Part shown: positions 15,694-27,072 of the stretch, in pieces
How the letters are laid out: the number at the start of each line of letters is the position of its first letter
How positions within the stretch are numbered: the first letter of the stretch is position 1
DNA from: Deinococcus multiflagellatus
Lineage (GTDB): Bacteria; Deinococcota; Deinococci; Deinococcales; Deinococcaceae
Direction of reading: 5' to 3'
Length of the DNA stretch: 64,000 nt
NCBI RefSeq assembly: GCF_020166415.1
Contig: NZ_JAIQXV010000007.1
Span: 1-64,000 of the forward strand
The notes under the pieces: model-generated
Databases searched by the model: none
The model's input: only the letters and a program-made list of their open reading frames with translations
Told to the model about the DNA's origin: nothing
Position numbers and translations under genes: made by a program

Positions 15694-16260
15694 ATGTCTT
15701 TGACAGAGAGCCGCCCAAACGTCCTGATCGCCATGACCGGCTCTGTGGCCGTCCTGGGCATGCCGCAGCATCTTCTGGCCTTGCAGCAATTACAGTGGCG
15801 CTTCAATGTGGCCATGTCGGCGGCTGCCGAACAGTTCTTGCGCCCTTACGCAGTAGAGGTGCTCCTTGGACAACGTGTCTTTACCTGCCACTTTGAAACG
15901 CGTGATGGCGTCCGGGTCCCACACAAGGAGCTGACCAGGGGAATAGACGCCCTCTTGGTCATGCCGGCAACGGCCAACATCCTGGCCAAGGCCGCACACG
16001 GCATCTGTGATGATCTGATTTCCACCTGTATCGTTGCCTGTACGGCGCCTGTGGTGTTTGTGCCGTCCATGAACGAAACCATGTGGCTCAGCAAGGTCGT
16101 GCAGCGCAATGTGGGGACCCTGCGCGCCTTAGGGCACCACGTAATCGAGCCGGGCATGGGGTATGCGGTGGCTGATCGCCGGGTCGCGCTGGGTGCGATT
16201 CCGCCCCTTAAGGAGCTGATGGCCCAGTTGCGTGCACTGTCGATCTTACGACCGGCCTAA
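15694..16260 (+). CDS. HFCD-family flavoprotein cysteine decarboxylase (EpiD/LanD-like)
   Basis: 188 residues from the ATG at 15694, with GAGGAG 5 nt upstream. Family hallmarks are the N-terminal flavin-binding AMTGSVAV, the likely catalytic His77 (VPHKEL), the PASANT-type motif as PATAN (91-95) followed by ILAKAAHGICDDL, and PSMNETMW (124-131). HFCD proteins bind FMN and oxidatively decarboxylate a C-terminal cysteine, either of 4'-phosphopantothenoylcysteine (CoaC) or of peptides (EpiD, MrsD). CoaC activity is normally part of a fused CoaBC of about 400 residues. A lone 188-residue protein next to a peptide ending in Cys therefore points to the peptide type. Its 3' end overlaps the convergent MFS gene by 15 bp. 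Confidence 0.87.
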   Translation: MSLTESRPNVLIAMTGSVAVLGMPQHLLALQQLQWRFNVAMSAAAEQFLRPYAVEVLLGQRVFTCHFETRDGVRVPHKELTRGIDALLVMPATANILAKAAHGICDDLISTCIVACTAPVVFVPSMNETMWLSKVVQRNVGTLRALGHHVIEPGMGYAVADRRVALGAIPPLKELMAQLRALSILRPA

Positions 16261-17472
16261 CTCCAGGCGCGGCGCCTCTGGCTGCACCCCCTCACGAACG
16301 GGACGGCGCAGCCAGGCAAAGCTGGCCAGCGCCAGCAGCAGCGCCATGCCCACAAAAATCTGCCGCACGGACATCACCTGCAGCAGCAGGCCAGTCAGGG
16401 CGTAACCCAGGGGTTGCAGCCCCATGGCCATGGCCTGCACCACGCCCAAGACCCTCCCCATCATGGCAGCGGGGATGGCTGACTGCGCGAGGCTGAACAG
16501 CAAGGTATTCATGCTGGCCGCCGTTGCACCGAAAAGGGCCAGAGAAGCCATGGCCAGCGCCAGGTTGGGCGCCAGTCCAAGGCCAAAAGCCGCGCTGGCC
16601 ATCACGCACGTGCCCAGGAACAGAGCGGGGATCGGCGCGCGGAGCCGCACGAAATTCAGAAGGCCGAACCCCAGCAGTTCTCCCGCGACATTTGCCGCAT
16701 TGAGCAGGCCGTAGTGGGCCGCGCCCAGGGCCAGCGCCTTGGCATATGGAGCGAGCAGGACCGCCAGCGGGGTCATGATGAGGTTAAGGAGCATGGCCAC
16801 GCCCACCAGCGACAGCAGCAACGGGCTGGCCATGACGTACCCCAAACCCTCCCGGAAACTGCGTGTTGCAGGCTGGGCCGCGTTCTGACTGGGCGCACTG
16901 GGCGGTTCCCGAAATGCCAACAGGCTCAGCGCGGCCAGGGCCAGCAGCGCCACCCCGGTCAGCAGGGCAGCAGGCACGCCGAGGAGCCCGGTCACCAGGC
17001 CCGCCACTGAAAACGAGGCGAGGCTGGAAACAGACACAGCCAAGTTCATGGAAGCGTTGGCCTGCTGGTACTTGGTTTCGGGAACGCTGAGGGGAAGCAG
17101 AGCCGCCAGCGCGGGGGTGCGCAGATTGGCCACCAGGTCACTGGTGCCCACCAGGATGAAAGCCCCCCACACCGGCAGCGTATGGGTACCAAGCAGCGCC
17201 GCCCCGGCCAGCAGCAAGCCTGCATCGAGCAGATAGGTCCGCTGAATCAGGTTCTTTTTCTGTCCGCGGTCGGCCAAGACGCCACCCCACGGGGCAACAA
17301 CCATGGCCGCCAAGGCGCCGACCAGTCCCAGCGCGGCCACAGCACTGCCAGAGCCGGTGTGTTCCAGCACCCACCATAGCAGCGGCACGTTGTAGAAACC
17401 AACACTGAGGGTGGCCAGCACCCGGGTGGTGAGCAGCTGCCGAAAAGTTGGCAGGGCAATGGGATGGGTCAT
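16246..17472 (-). CDS. MFS transporter, probable exporter of the cluster product
   Basis: 408 residues with about 12 hydrophobic segments. The motif-A-like loop reads WGGVLADRGQKKNLIQ after the second helix, placing it in the major facilitator superfamily, closest in pattern to multidrug or siderophore exporters. No signal peptide is expected. The start at 17472 overlaps the stop of the winged-helix gene (4 bp), and that gene overlaps the peptidase gene in turn, so all three form one tightly coupled operon. Export of the mature peptide or self-immunity is inferred from context. Confidence 0.82.
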   Translation of the reverse strand: MTHPIALPTFRQLLTTRVLATLSVGFYNVPLLWWVLEHTGSGSAVAALGLVGALAAMVVAPWGGVLADRGQKKNLIQRTYLLDAGLLLAGAALLGTHTLPVWGAFILVGTSDLVANLRTPALAALLPLSVPETKYQQANASMNLAVSVSSLASFSVAGLVTGLLGVPAALLTGVALLALAALSLLAFREPPSAPSQNAAQPATRSFREGLGYVMASPLLLSLVGVAMLLNLIMTPLAVLLAPYAKALALGAAHYGLLNAANVAGELLGFGLLNFVRLRAPIPALFLGTCVMASAAFGLGLAPNLALAMASLALFGATAASMNTLLFSLAQSAIPAAMMGRVLGVVQAMAMGLQPLGYALTGLLLQVMSVRQIFVGMALLLALASFAWLRRPVREGVQPEAPRLELGRS

Positions 17473-17942
17473 ACGTCCTCCTGGTAGCCCACAGAGAGAA
17501 GGTTGAACCGGACGCCGGTTCCTGGCTGGCTGGCCCGTTCGAGTTCATCCAGGAGGTGCCGCGTACGCGTGAGTGCCTCGTGCATCAGCGCCGGCTCAAC
17601 GGAAACCGCCACCAGTCCGCCGGCCGCTGGCAGCTGGCGCAGCGTGGCCCGGTAATAGCCGCGTTCTGTTTCTCGCAGGGCCAGGGGGAGGGCAGACTGG
17701 TCATGAATTTGAAGAGCGCCTTCAGGCAAGCGGTACCGCCGCTCCACGAAGCGGCCAGTGCGCTCTGTGCCGTCTTCAATCACCATGTTTTGGGAACACA
17801 GGCGCTGAAGGTCCTGCACAATGATCGCCAGTGGCCGTCCCAACCGGTTGGCCAGTGCGCGCGGTGTGGCGGGGCCGTCGAGCAGCGCCGAAAAGGTGCC
17901 CCAGAGGGCCGAGCTGAGCTGTAGGCTGGCGGCGTTCGTCAT
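17469..17942 (-). CDS. winged-helix protein, ArsR/MarR-like
   Basis: 157 residues. The first 75 show a winged-helix pattern (LLDGPATPRALANRLGRPLAIIVQDLQRLCSQNMVIEDG then a FVERRYRL wing). The second half (residues 80-157) is a helical or mixed domain that could mediate dimerisation or ligand binding. It is coupled by 4-bp overlaps to the M16 peptidase upstream and the MFS gene downstream. It could be a local repressor, or a modification-associated protein that uses the winged-helix fold to bind peptides, as in RiPP recognition elements. The sequence does not decide between these. Confidence 0.65.
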   Translation of the reverse strand: MTNAASLQLSSALWGTFSALLDGPATPRALANRLGRPLAIIVQDLQRLCSQNMVIEDGTERTGRFVERRYRLPEGALQIHDQSALPLALRETERGYYRATLRQLPAAGGLVAVSVEPALMHEALTRTRHLLDELERASQPGTGVRFNLLSVGYQEDV

Positions 17943-19186
17943 AGGGTCACCTCAAGCAGCTGCGTTAGTGTCTCCTCGCCGACCCCAACGCCAACCAGCG
18001 CCATGCGGTTCGGGTCAAGGAAGTGCGCCGCCATCTGAACGTCATGCGCGCTGATGTCGCGGTAGGCTCTGGCCTCTTGCGCTGGGTAGTACAGCTCGCC
18101 GGCCAGCCAGTACAGCCCCAACCGGTGTGTGAAATGTGGTCCCTCGGCTTCGGCCAGAATGCGCATGCAGAGGGCTTCGCGGGCTTCATGAACCTCCTGT
18201 GCGTCCGGAGGACGGTGATGCAGATCGTGGATCACCTTCAGGAACGAAACGTAAGCCTCAGCCAGTCGGTCGCGGGACAATTCGGCCGCCAGATGCAGGT
18301 AACCCGTCAGCCGCCAGTGCACTGACCCCCCACCTACGGCGTAGGCCAGGCCCGACTTCTCGCGCAACTGTTTAAATACCCGCGAGCGGAGCCCCAGCCC
18401 CAGCAACTGCGCCAACACCTCGGCCGCAGGTCGCTCAGCGTCGGGCAGTGCCGGTGCGGGAAAGCCCAGATACAGCGCAGCCCGTGACCCGCCGGCCTCC
18501 ACAGCCACAGCTTTCGGCAGGATTTCGACGGACGGCGCCTCACTGGCCTGGGTGTGTCCCGTCCAGGTGGCCAGATGCTTATGGATGGTTTCGCCCGCTT
18601 CTGCCTTGACGCGTCCGGTCAGCACCAGCCGGACGCGGCGCGGCGAGAAAGCCTGTTTGGCGCGCTCTTTGAGTTGCGCCAGAGAAAACGCGGCGATCAC
18701 GTCGGGTTGTCCCAGCACGGGCAGGCCATAAGGCGGCGCAAACAGGGCTTCTTCGAGCAGGTTCCACAGGAACTCAGGGCGGCCCCGTTTGCGTGCAATT
18801 TCGTCCATCACAATGTGCCGCTCGTGTTCCAGGGTGGCCTGTTCCAGTGGTGGCCGTTCGAGCAAGGCCCGCAGGAAGATCAGCGCCCTTTCGAGGTGTT
18901 CAGGGGCCATGGAAAAAGTCAGGCGCGTGTATTCCTTGCCGGTATAAGCGGCAAACTGACTGCCGCTGCGGGCCAAGGGTTCAAAGAGTCGGGCCAAGCG
19001 TTTAGGAAAGCGATTGACGTTAAACAGCAGATGTTCAAGCAGGTGGCAGATGCCGTTTTCTGCCGGGTCCTCGTCTTTCACGCCGTGGTCAAAGTAGAGG
19101 GCCAGGTGTACCAAATGGGCGCCGGGGCGCGGCGCGAGCAAAAAGCCCAGCCCGTTGTCCAGGTACCCCGCCGTATAGATGTCCAC
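17939..19186 (-). CDS. M16-family zinc peptidase, probable leader protease
   Basis: 415 residues from a GTG at 19186. The inverted zinc motif H48-L-L-E51-H52 and the third ligand E129 (77 residues on, within the family norm) are present, so it should be active. A second, non-catalytic M16-like half follows, giving the usual single-chain size for processing-peptidase homologues. M16 enzymes such as PqqF and AlbF trim RiPP precursors, so removal of the leader of peptide A or B is the likely job. There is no Shine-Dalgarno; a TATGGT hexamer lies 6 nt before the GTG (leaderless), behind the cluster's heptamer pair. Confidence 0.83.
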   Translation of the reverse strand: MDIYTAGYLDNGLGFLLAPRPGAHLVHLALYFDHGVKDEDPAENGICHLLEHLLFNVNRFPKRLARLFEPLARSGSQFAAYTGKEYTRLTFSMAPEHLERALIFLRALLERPPLEQATLEHERHIVMDEIARKRGRPEFLWNLLEEALFAPPYGLPVLGQPDVIAAFSLAQLKERAKQAFSPRRVRLVLTGRVKAEAGETIHKHLATWTGHTQASEAPSVEILPKAVAVEAGGSRAALYLGFPAPALPDAERPAAEVLAQLLGLGLRSRVFKQLREKSGLAYAVGGGSVHWRLTGYLHLAAELSRDRLAEAYVSFLKVIHDLHHRPPDAQEVHEAREALCMRILAEAEGPHFTHRLGLYWLAGELYYPAQEARAYRDISAHDVQMAAHFLDPNRMALVGVGVGEETLTQLLEVTL

Positions 19187-19192
19187 GCCCCG

Positions 19193-19226
19193 ACCATAAG
19201 GCGCCCAAGGTTGACGTCAGGTTGCC
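19193..19226 (-). promoter_or_regulatory. regulator-type promoter of the M16 operon
   Basis: Reading on the minus strand: GGCAACC (19226-19220), GTCAACC (19215-19209; period 11 bp), a 10-nt gap, then TATGGT (19198-19193), and 6 nt later the GTG. The layout is identical to both directions of the 15117-15159 operator. The distal heptamer overlaps the end of the upstream regulator gene. Confidence 0.6.
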
Positions 19227-21778
19227 GCCTGGGGCGAGAGGTGGTACTGCCGGGCCAGGAGTTTGACCTTCGTGGCGACCAGGGGACGGCGAGGGTCATG
19301 TGCCGGCAGGCGCGACAAGGCCTGCTCCCAGAGCTCCAGATCATCGTCGAGTCGCTCGGCCAGCTGAATCGTGAGACCGGCGTCGTCCTGGGCCAGGACG
19401 GCTTGGCGCAGCGCTTCGCTCAGGGTTTCGCGGGCGTCGGCGACCGCTGGCGCTTCACATCCGGGCAGCAGGACGCCCTGGTACAGCGCCAGGCTCTCGG
19501 CCACCTGGCCGCGCCGCAGCAGCTCATGGAGCTCCAGAAAATCAGCGCGCACGGGGAACGCCAAGCGGTACGGCTTGCTGGAAAACGGCACCAGAGGTTG
19601 GAGGCGCGAGAGGTGGGTTTTCAGCGTCGAGAGCTTGTCTTGATCCCCATACAGCAGCACGTGCAGCCGTTCCAGATTCAGTCCGTCAGGATGCAGCGCC
19701 AACACAGCCAGAATCTGCGCGTAACTGGGGCGGAGTTTGAGCGCCTGGCCTCGGAACCTGACTTGCTGCCCGCCCAGAAAAGTCAGTTCGAGTTCCGGGG
19801 GCGCTGGGTGGTCCTGCCGCCGCTGGTCCGGGAGCAAAGCAAACACGGCCTCAAAGGCGTCTGCAGGGCCGGCCAGCAGTCGGAGCGCACTGGGGTGCAT
19901 CTCCTGAAGGCCAGGCTGCGCCCGTTGCAACGCCTCTAGCGCGCCTGCCTTGTCGTCTGTGTTTAGCCTGGCCAGCGCCAGGTACAAGCCGCTCTGGGCA
20001 ACGCGGGTCGCGTAGATGGGCTGAGAAAAGGCCGCCAGCGCCTGTTCCAGGTAGGGAAGAGCCAGAGCCGGGTCGGCCAGGGCCAGGGCCATCCCTTTGG
20101 CCAGGTCCCCCTGGCGCTGATATTCAAAGTGTTCACCTCGGGTCACGGCCCATGCCTGGTCCGCTACCTTCTGGGCAAGGTCCAGGCGCCGGAGCTCCAG
20201 GAGGGTGCGCACGAGGCAACGTCCAAGCCACCCTTGCTGCAGGCGCGGCGCCTCCAGCCAATTCTGCCAATACAGCGGCAACGCCTGGTTGGCGTTGCCG
20301 GCAGCCATATGCACGTCGCCCAGGGTGGTGCGCAGTGTCCAGCGCAGGTGGGGGGAGGTATCGCCCAGGCGGGCAATGGCTTGAGACATGGTCTTTTCCA
20401 GTCCCTGCGTTTTGCCCACCAGCAAACTGGTAAACACCAGATTGTTCAGCAGATGGGTGGACCGCTGTTCGTCGTGAAGGCCGCGACGATCATATTCCTC
20501 TAGCGCGTAGTGCAGCAGGCCGTACTCGGCACTGTAGCGGCCCATGCGGCCCAGTTGCTCGCCCAGTGCAGCGGCGTTGCGCACCACCTCGTAGCCGCGC
20601 CCCGCCTGCTCAGCGGCGTGGAGCGCCTGCCGCAGGACAGTCACGCTGCGCTCGGGGTCCTGCAGCGCCAGGGCCAGGCCATACTGATAGAGCGTGAAGG
20701 GCGTCGCCCGCCCACGCGCCGCGCGCTCAGCCTCGGCCGGAAACTGTTCCAGGGGGGCAAGGACCCCCGCATAGAGCGCCCGCAGCTCTGGCGCTTCTGC
20801 CTGCGCGAGCACCTCCTCCACCTCGGCCCGCATGTCTTCGACGTGGCCGAGGCGATGGGCTGCAGACAACCGCCAGAAGAGAACCACTTCTTGCCGCCGC
20901 TCGGCAGGGGGCAACTGGGCCAGGAGGGCAGCCAGAAGGCCGTGAAGGCCCTGCTCGTGATACAGGTGCCCAGCCTGCTCAAGCAGCTTCACCGCCTGGG
21001 CTGGGGCGCAGTGAATCGCCAATTCAAAAGCGGGCCGCCACCGCTGAGCGTGGGTCAGGTGCCGCAGCAGCTCCCCCGGATTATGCTGGGGCGCGTCTTG
21101 CAAGGCCGCCTTCCAGGGCAGTGGGCGCACCGGTGGCGGCAGGCGCAGGAGGCGGTGGACCTCGGTTAAAAAGCGTTCGTAGGCGCCCTGGCTGAGGTGG
21201 AGCAAGTGGTCCACGTTCCCTGCCGCCGGTGCGCTCAGGCCGGGCGACACCTCATCCAGGAAACCTTCTTCGCTCTTGGGCGGCGAAAAAGGAGAGGGGA
21301 AAGCCGCCAGATCCACCGCTTCTTCGCGGCGCAGAGCCAGCGTGTTCTCGGCCATGACGAGAACGCCCAGTGGGACCGGCGCGGCAGGGAACGTTGTCCA
21401 TACCAGCACAAGGTGGTGGACACCTTCCAGCGACAGCAGCGCTTCAGCGAAATCAGGGGCGCATTCAGCCCCGGAGAGGATCAGCAGGAGTGGGGCCAGA
21501 ACACGCTGTAAACCGTGCAGTGTGGTGAGCAGCGTAGGCCAGGAGACATCTGGCCTTAAAAAGCCGTACCCAAGTGCCCGGTTGATTGCCTCTGCCAGCC
21601 GCTGACCCAGGGTGAATTCATCCCAGGAAAACGAGTCGTCGAGGTGGACCCAGACCTTACGGCGCCGCGCGTCTTGAAGTTGCCCCAGTACCTGCCACGT
21701 GCCCCATTCGGGGCCACCAACAAGAAAGACGGAATCTGAGTGGCCAAGAATCTGCTGAGTCAAACGTTGGTGCCACAT
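19217..21778 (-). CDS. large pathway regulator: degenerate NTPase, TPR-like middle, C-terminal OmpR/BTAD-like DNA-binding region
   Basis: 853 residues. The N-terminus resembles a STAND-type ATPase (VFLVGGPEWGTW at about 18-29), but the P-loop lacks the essential GK[S/T], so ATP use is doubtful. Residues about 240-620 are helical repeats of TPR/MalT type. From about 655 a winged-helix pattern appears (LELTFLGGQQVRFRG, then LRPSYAQILAVLALHPDG and STLKTHLSRLQPL), followed by a BTAD-like helical end. OmpR-fold activators of this class bind direct heptamers 11 bp apart, which is what three promoters in the cluster carry. It is therefore the likely activator of the pathway. Its stop overlaps the operator of the M16 operon. 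Confidence 0.78.
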   Translation of the reverse strand: MWHQRLTQQILGHSDSVFLVGGPEWGTWQVLGQLQDARRRKVWVHLDDSFSWDEFTLGQRLAEAINRALGYGFLRPDVSWPTLLTTLHGLQRVLAPLLLILSGAECAPDFAEALLSLEGVHHLVLVWTTFPAAPVPLGVLVMAENTLALRREEAVDLAAFPSPFSPPKSEEGFLDEVSPGLSAPAAGNVDHLLHLSQGAYERFLTEVHRLLRLPPPVRPLPWKAALQDAPQHNPGELLRHLTHAQRWRPAFELAIHCAPAQAVKLLEQAGHLYHEQGLHGLLAALLAQLPPAERRQEVVLFWRLSAAHRLGHVEDMRAEVEEVLAQAEAPELRALYAGVLAPLEQFPAEAERAARGRATPFTLYQYGLALALQDPERSVTVLRQALHAAEQAGRGYEVVRNAAALGEQLGRMGRYSAEYGLLHYALEEYDRRGLHDEQRSTHLLNNLVFTSLLVGKTQGLEKTMSQAIARLGDTSPHLRWTLRTTLGDVHMAAGNANQALPLYWQNWLEAPRLQQGWLGRCLVRTLLELRRLDLAQKVADQAWAVTRGEHFEYQRQGDLAKGMALALADPALALPYLEQALAAFSQPIYATRVAQSGLYLALARLNTDDKAGALEALQRAQPGLQEMHPSALRLLAGPADAFEAVFALLPDQRRQDHPAPPELELTFLGGQQVRFRGQALKLRPSYAQILAVLALHPDGLNLERLHVLLYGDQDKLSTLKTHLSRLQPLVPFSSKPYRLAFPVRADFLELHELLRRGQVAESLALYQGVLLPGCEAPAVADARETLSEALRQAVLAQDDAGLTIQLAERLDDDLELWEQALSRLPAHDPRRPLVATKVKLLARQYHLSPQAAT

Positions 21779-22030
21779 GGCGGTCTCCAGCGAGAGGCAG
21801 CACCTTGTTTGTAGGTTGCCGCTCCATTTTCAGCTTAGAGGAAGATTGAGGCGTGAGGAGGAAGAGTTGTGGCAGGCTCCTGGAGCGCCAGCGTGCACGC
21901 GCCAGAGGGCGCGGGGCCTTCGCTGGGTGGCAGTGCTTGAAGGGCAGCCCACAACCGGCCCACAGAAAAAGCTTTCGCAGACGTGCGCTAACACGGCCGG
22001 TATTCAGCGAACCCGCTGATTAAGAGTCGC
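21779..22030. other. upstream region of regulator gene
   Basis: About 250 nt with no gene I can support. No copy of the GTCAACC heptamer is seen here, so the regulator gene does not appear to carry the site it is proposed to bind. Confidence 0.4.
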
Positions 22031-22157
22031 CAGACCGTGATACGGATTGTGGTTGAACGGTTTGTGGCACTGTTCAACCCGGGCAGAGTGAGAAGGAAAA
22101 AACGGTGGCCGCGGGAGGCGTGATCGAAGCGCTGGTTTCCCGATTCGATCACGGATT
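22031..22157 (-). repeat. dispersed hairpin repeat, family 1 copy B (inverted)
   Basis: Reverse-complemented, this stretch aligns along its whole length with 3790-3904. It has CCGTGATCGAATCGG, then TTCGATCACG, a CCACCGTTTTTTCC run, CTCTGCCCGGGTTGAACAG and the closing CCGTTCAACC. The first hairpin is less perfect than in copy A. It separates the RiPP-like cluster from uvrA. Confidence 0.75.
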
Positions 22158-22366
22158 GAAGACCGTATGGGGGCGCCGTTTGCCGACGCTCTGCCCGGTG
22201 GGGCCTTGTACCCCGCCCCACCTTGTGAGAAGGGCTGTCTTAACCCCTTCTCGCACATGAGCCAACCGGAGTCTATGGACGCCGCCACGCATGCGAACAG
22301 GGGAGCGAGCGGCTCTCCTGTCGTCCCCTCTCATCTGGCCTATGGTCCCCTCCTGGCCCCACCTGC

Positions 22367-22372
22367 TAGACT
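22367..22372 (+). promoter_or_regulatory. candidate -10 box for uvrA
   Basis: TAGACT lies about 100 nt before the uvrA start, giving a leader of roughly 90 nt with a ribosome site AAGGAG. No clear -35 was fixed, and the palindromic radiation/desiccation response motif known upstream of some Deinococcus repair genes was not seen. Confidence 0.35.
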
Positions 22373-22471
22373 GTCTCGTTTCAGAAGCGGAGGGGTGACC
22401 TTACGCATTCAGCAGAATCCCGGGCGGCCCAGAAAAGCCCTGCTGGCCGCACCTTTCAAGGAGTTCCCACC

Positions 22472-25566
<3,095 letters not shown>

Positions 25567-25570
<4 letters not shown>

Positions 25571-26265
25571 CCGTTCCGCCCGACCCCCAGCCCCCCGCCG
25601 CTTCGCCGCAAGGCGAGGCCCAGCCCACGGAAACCCCGACCAGCCCGGCGCCGGCCGCCGCGCGGTCCCTGGGCCGCCCCGCCCCAGACACCGAAGCCCC
25701 CGCGCCCGTGGTCCCCGTGCTGGAGTCCCCCCAGCCGCAGGGCCCCACGCGCGGCACCACCCACGCCCTGATTCACCTGCTGGGCGGGCTGCTGGTGCTG
25801 GGGCTGCTGGCCTACTTCATGTGGACCCCGGGCGAGTGGACCACACGCCTCTTTGCCTGGGTGCTGCTGACCATCCTGGCCGATGAATTTGGCGGTTGGT
25901 ACGGCTACGCGGGGCTGGCGATGGGCGCGCTGGGCTCCCTGAGCCCGGTGGCCCCCCCCGAGCAGTGGTCGGTGATTCTGCCGCTGGTGGGCGGGGCGCT
26001 GGGGGGCCTGCTGCTGCTCAAGCATTCGGGGGGGGTGTTTGTGCTGCCCTTTGCGGGGCTGCTGTTTGCCGGCACCCTGCTGGGCGCCGCCCGCCTGGGC
26101 ACCAAACTGGACCCGGGCCTCACCTTGCCGGCCCGGGTGGACTTTCAGCGCACGGCGCTGGTGGCGTTGGCGCTGGGCCTGTTGGTGAGCGCCGTGCGCC
26201 AGATCATTGACTGGGTGCTGCGCGTGCGCGCGCGGCGCCGCCGGCCCGTGCCCCTGCCCGGATAA
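25567..26265 (+). CDS. membrane protein, function unknown, coupled to uvrA
   Basis: 232 residues. The ATG overlaps the uvrA stop (ATGA). The first 60 residues are Pro/Ala-rich and disordered. Then come about five hydrophobic segments ([81 protein letters not shown]), followed by an Arg-rich cytosolic tail. No family is recognised. Coupling to uvrA may be only operon economy; nothing in the sequence indicates a repair role. Confidence 0.78.
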
Positions 26266-26347
26266 TCCTGTTCTCCTGCCCGCGCCGTCCCTGACTGTTT
26301 CTGGGGACGGCGCGCACCTGTGGGCACGCCGCCCCGGGGGCAACCGG

Positions 26348-26353
26348 TACACT
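26348..26353 (+). promoter_or_regulatory. -10 box, leaderless promoter for dsbA-like gene
   Basis: TACACT lies 6 nt before the ATG at 26360 with no Shine-Dalgarno sequence, which fixes the start. Confidence 0.55.
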
Positions 26354-26359
26354 CGCGCT

Positions 26360-27070
26360 ATGACCAGATTGCAGGGCAACAACCAGAACCGCACCTTTCT
26401 CGTGGTGGGCACCCTTGTGGCCGCCGTGCTCATTGCGCTGGCGGTCTTTGCCGTGCAGGGCAAGCCCGCCGCTGGCGCCGCCCTGAAGGCCAACTTCAAC
26501 TTGGCCGGGCAGCCCTTCGTGGGCCAGGAGAACGCGCCCGTGTCTGTGGTGGTCGTTGAGGACTTCAAATGTCCGGTATGCAAGAACTTTGAAGAAACGG
26601 TGGCGCCCCAGCTGAAGGAAAAGTACGTGGATGCCGGCAAGATCAAGCAGTACAGTCTGGTCTGGCCCTTCCTGGCGGATACGCGTGGTCTGCCTACCGA
26701 CGACAGCAAGCTCGCCGCTCAGGCCGCCAAGTGCGTGTACGACCAGGGCGGCAACGACGCGTTTGCCAGCTTCAAGACCATCATGTTCCGTGCCCAGGGC
26801 GACGAAAGCCAGGTCTGGGCCACCAAGACCCGCCTGAAGGACCTGGCGGCCAACGTGGAAGGACTGGATCAGGCCAAGTTCGACAGCTGCCTGGATACGG
26901 ACGCCACCGCCGCGCGTGTGGACGCCGACGAGAAGCAGGTGAGTGACGCCCGCGTGAACGGCACCCCCACCATCTTCGTGAATGGCGCGCAGGTGATGAC
27001 CGCCGACGGCAAGCGGGGCAGCTACGCCTTCGAGGACATCAGCCGCGCCATTGACGCCGCCAGCAAATAA
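26360..27070 (+). CDS. DsbA-family thiol:disulfide oxidoreductase, membrane-anchored
   Basis: 236 residues. An uncleaved N-terminal anchor ([21 protein letters not shown], about 12-32) is followed by a thioredoxin-fold domain with the active site C71-P-V-C74 ([10 protein letters not shown]), an inserted helical domain, and the cis-Pro loop [10 protein letters not shown]. It would oxidise cysteines in exported proteins. The start rests on the leaderless -10 box. It is followed after 2 nt by dsbB, its expected re-oxidising partner. Confidence 0.9.
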   Translation: MTRLQGNNQNRTFLVVGTLVAAVLIALAVFAVQGKPAAGAALKANFNLAGQPFVGQENAPVSVVVVEDFKCPVCKNFEETVAPQLKEKYVDAGKIKQYSLVWPFLADTRGLPTDDSKLAAQAAKCVYDQGGNDAFASFKTIMFRAQGDESQVWATKTRLKDLAANVEGLDQAKFDSCLDTDATAARVDADEKQVSDARVNGTPTIFVNGAQVMTADGKRGSYAFEDISRAIDAASK

Positions 27071-27072
27071 AG

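Noticed and set aside
15694..16260. HFCD protein as the coenzyme-A pathway enzyme CoaC
   Set aside because: It is a lone 188-residue protein in a peptide cluster next to a Cys-ended peptide; CoaC in most bacteria is fused to CoaB. Not fully excluded without phylogeny.
18554..19939. 461-codon plus-strand frame across the M16 and regulator genes
   Set aside because: Antisense shadow of two genes with clear family motifs.
13417..22157. RiPP-like cluster as a composite transposon bounded by the flanking repeats
   Set aside because: The repeats on the two sides belong to different families (family 2 on the left, family 1 on the right) and no transposase or target duplication is visible.
22160..22471. 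Radiation/desiccation response motif upstream of uvrA
   Set aside because: The expected 17-bp palindrome with TGTCA/TGACA halves was looked for by eye and not found; a motif scan would settle it.
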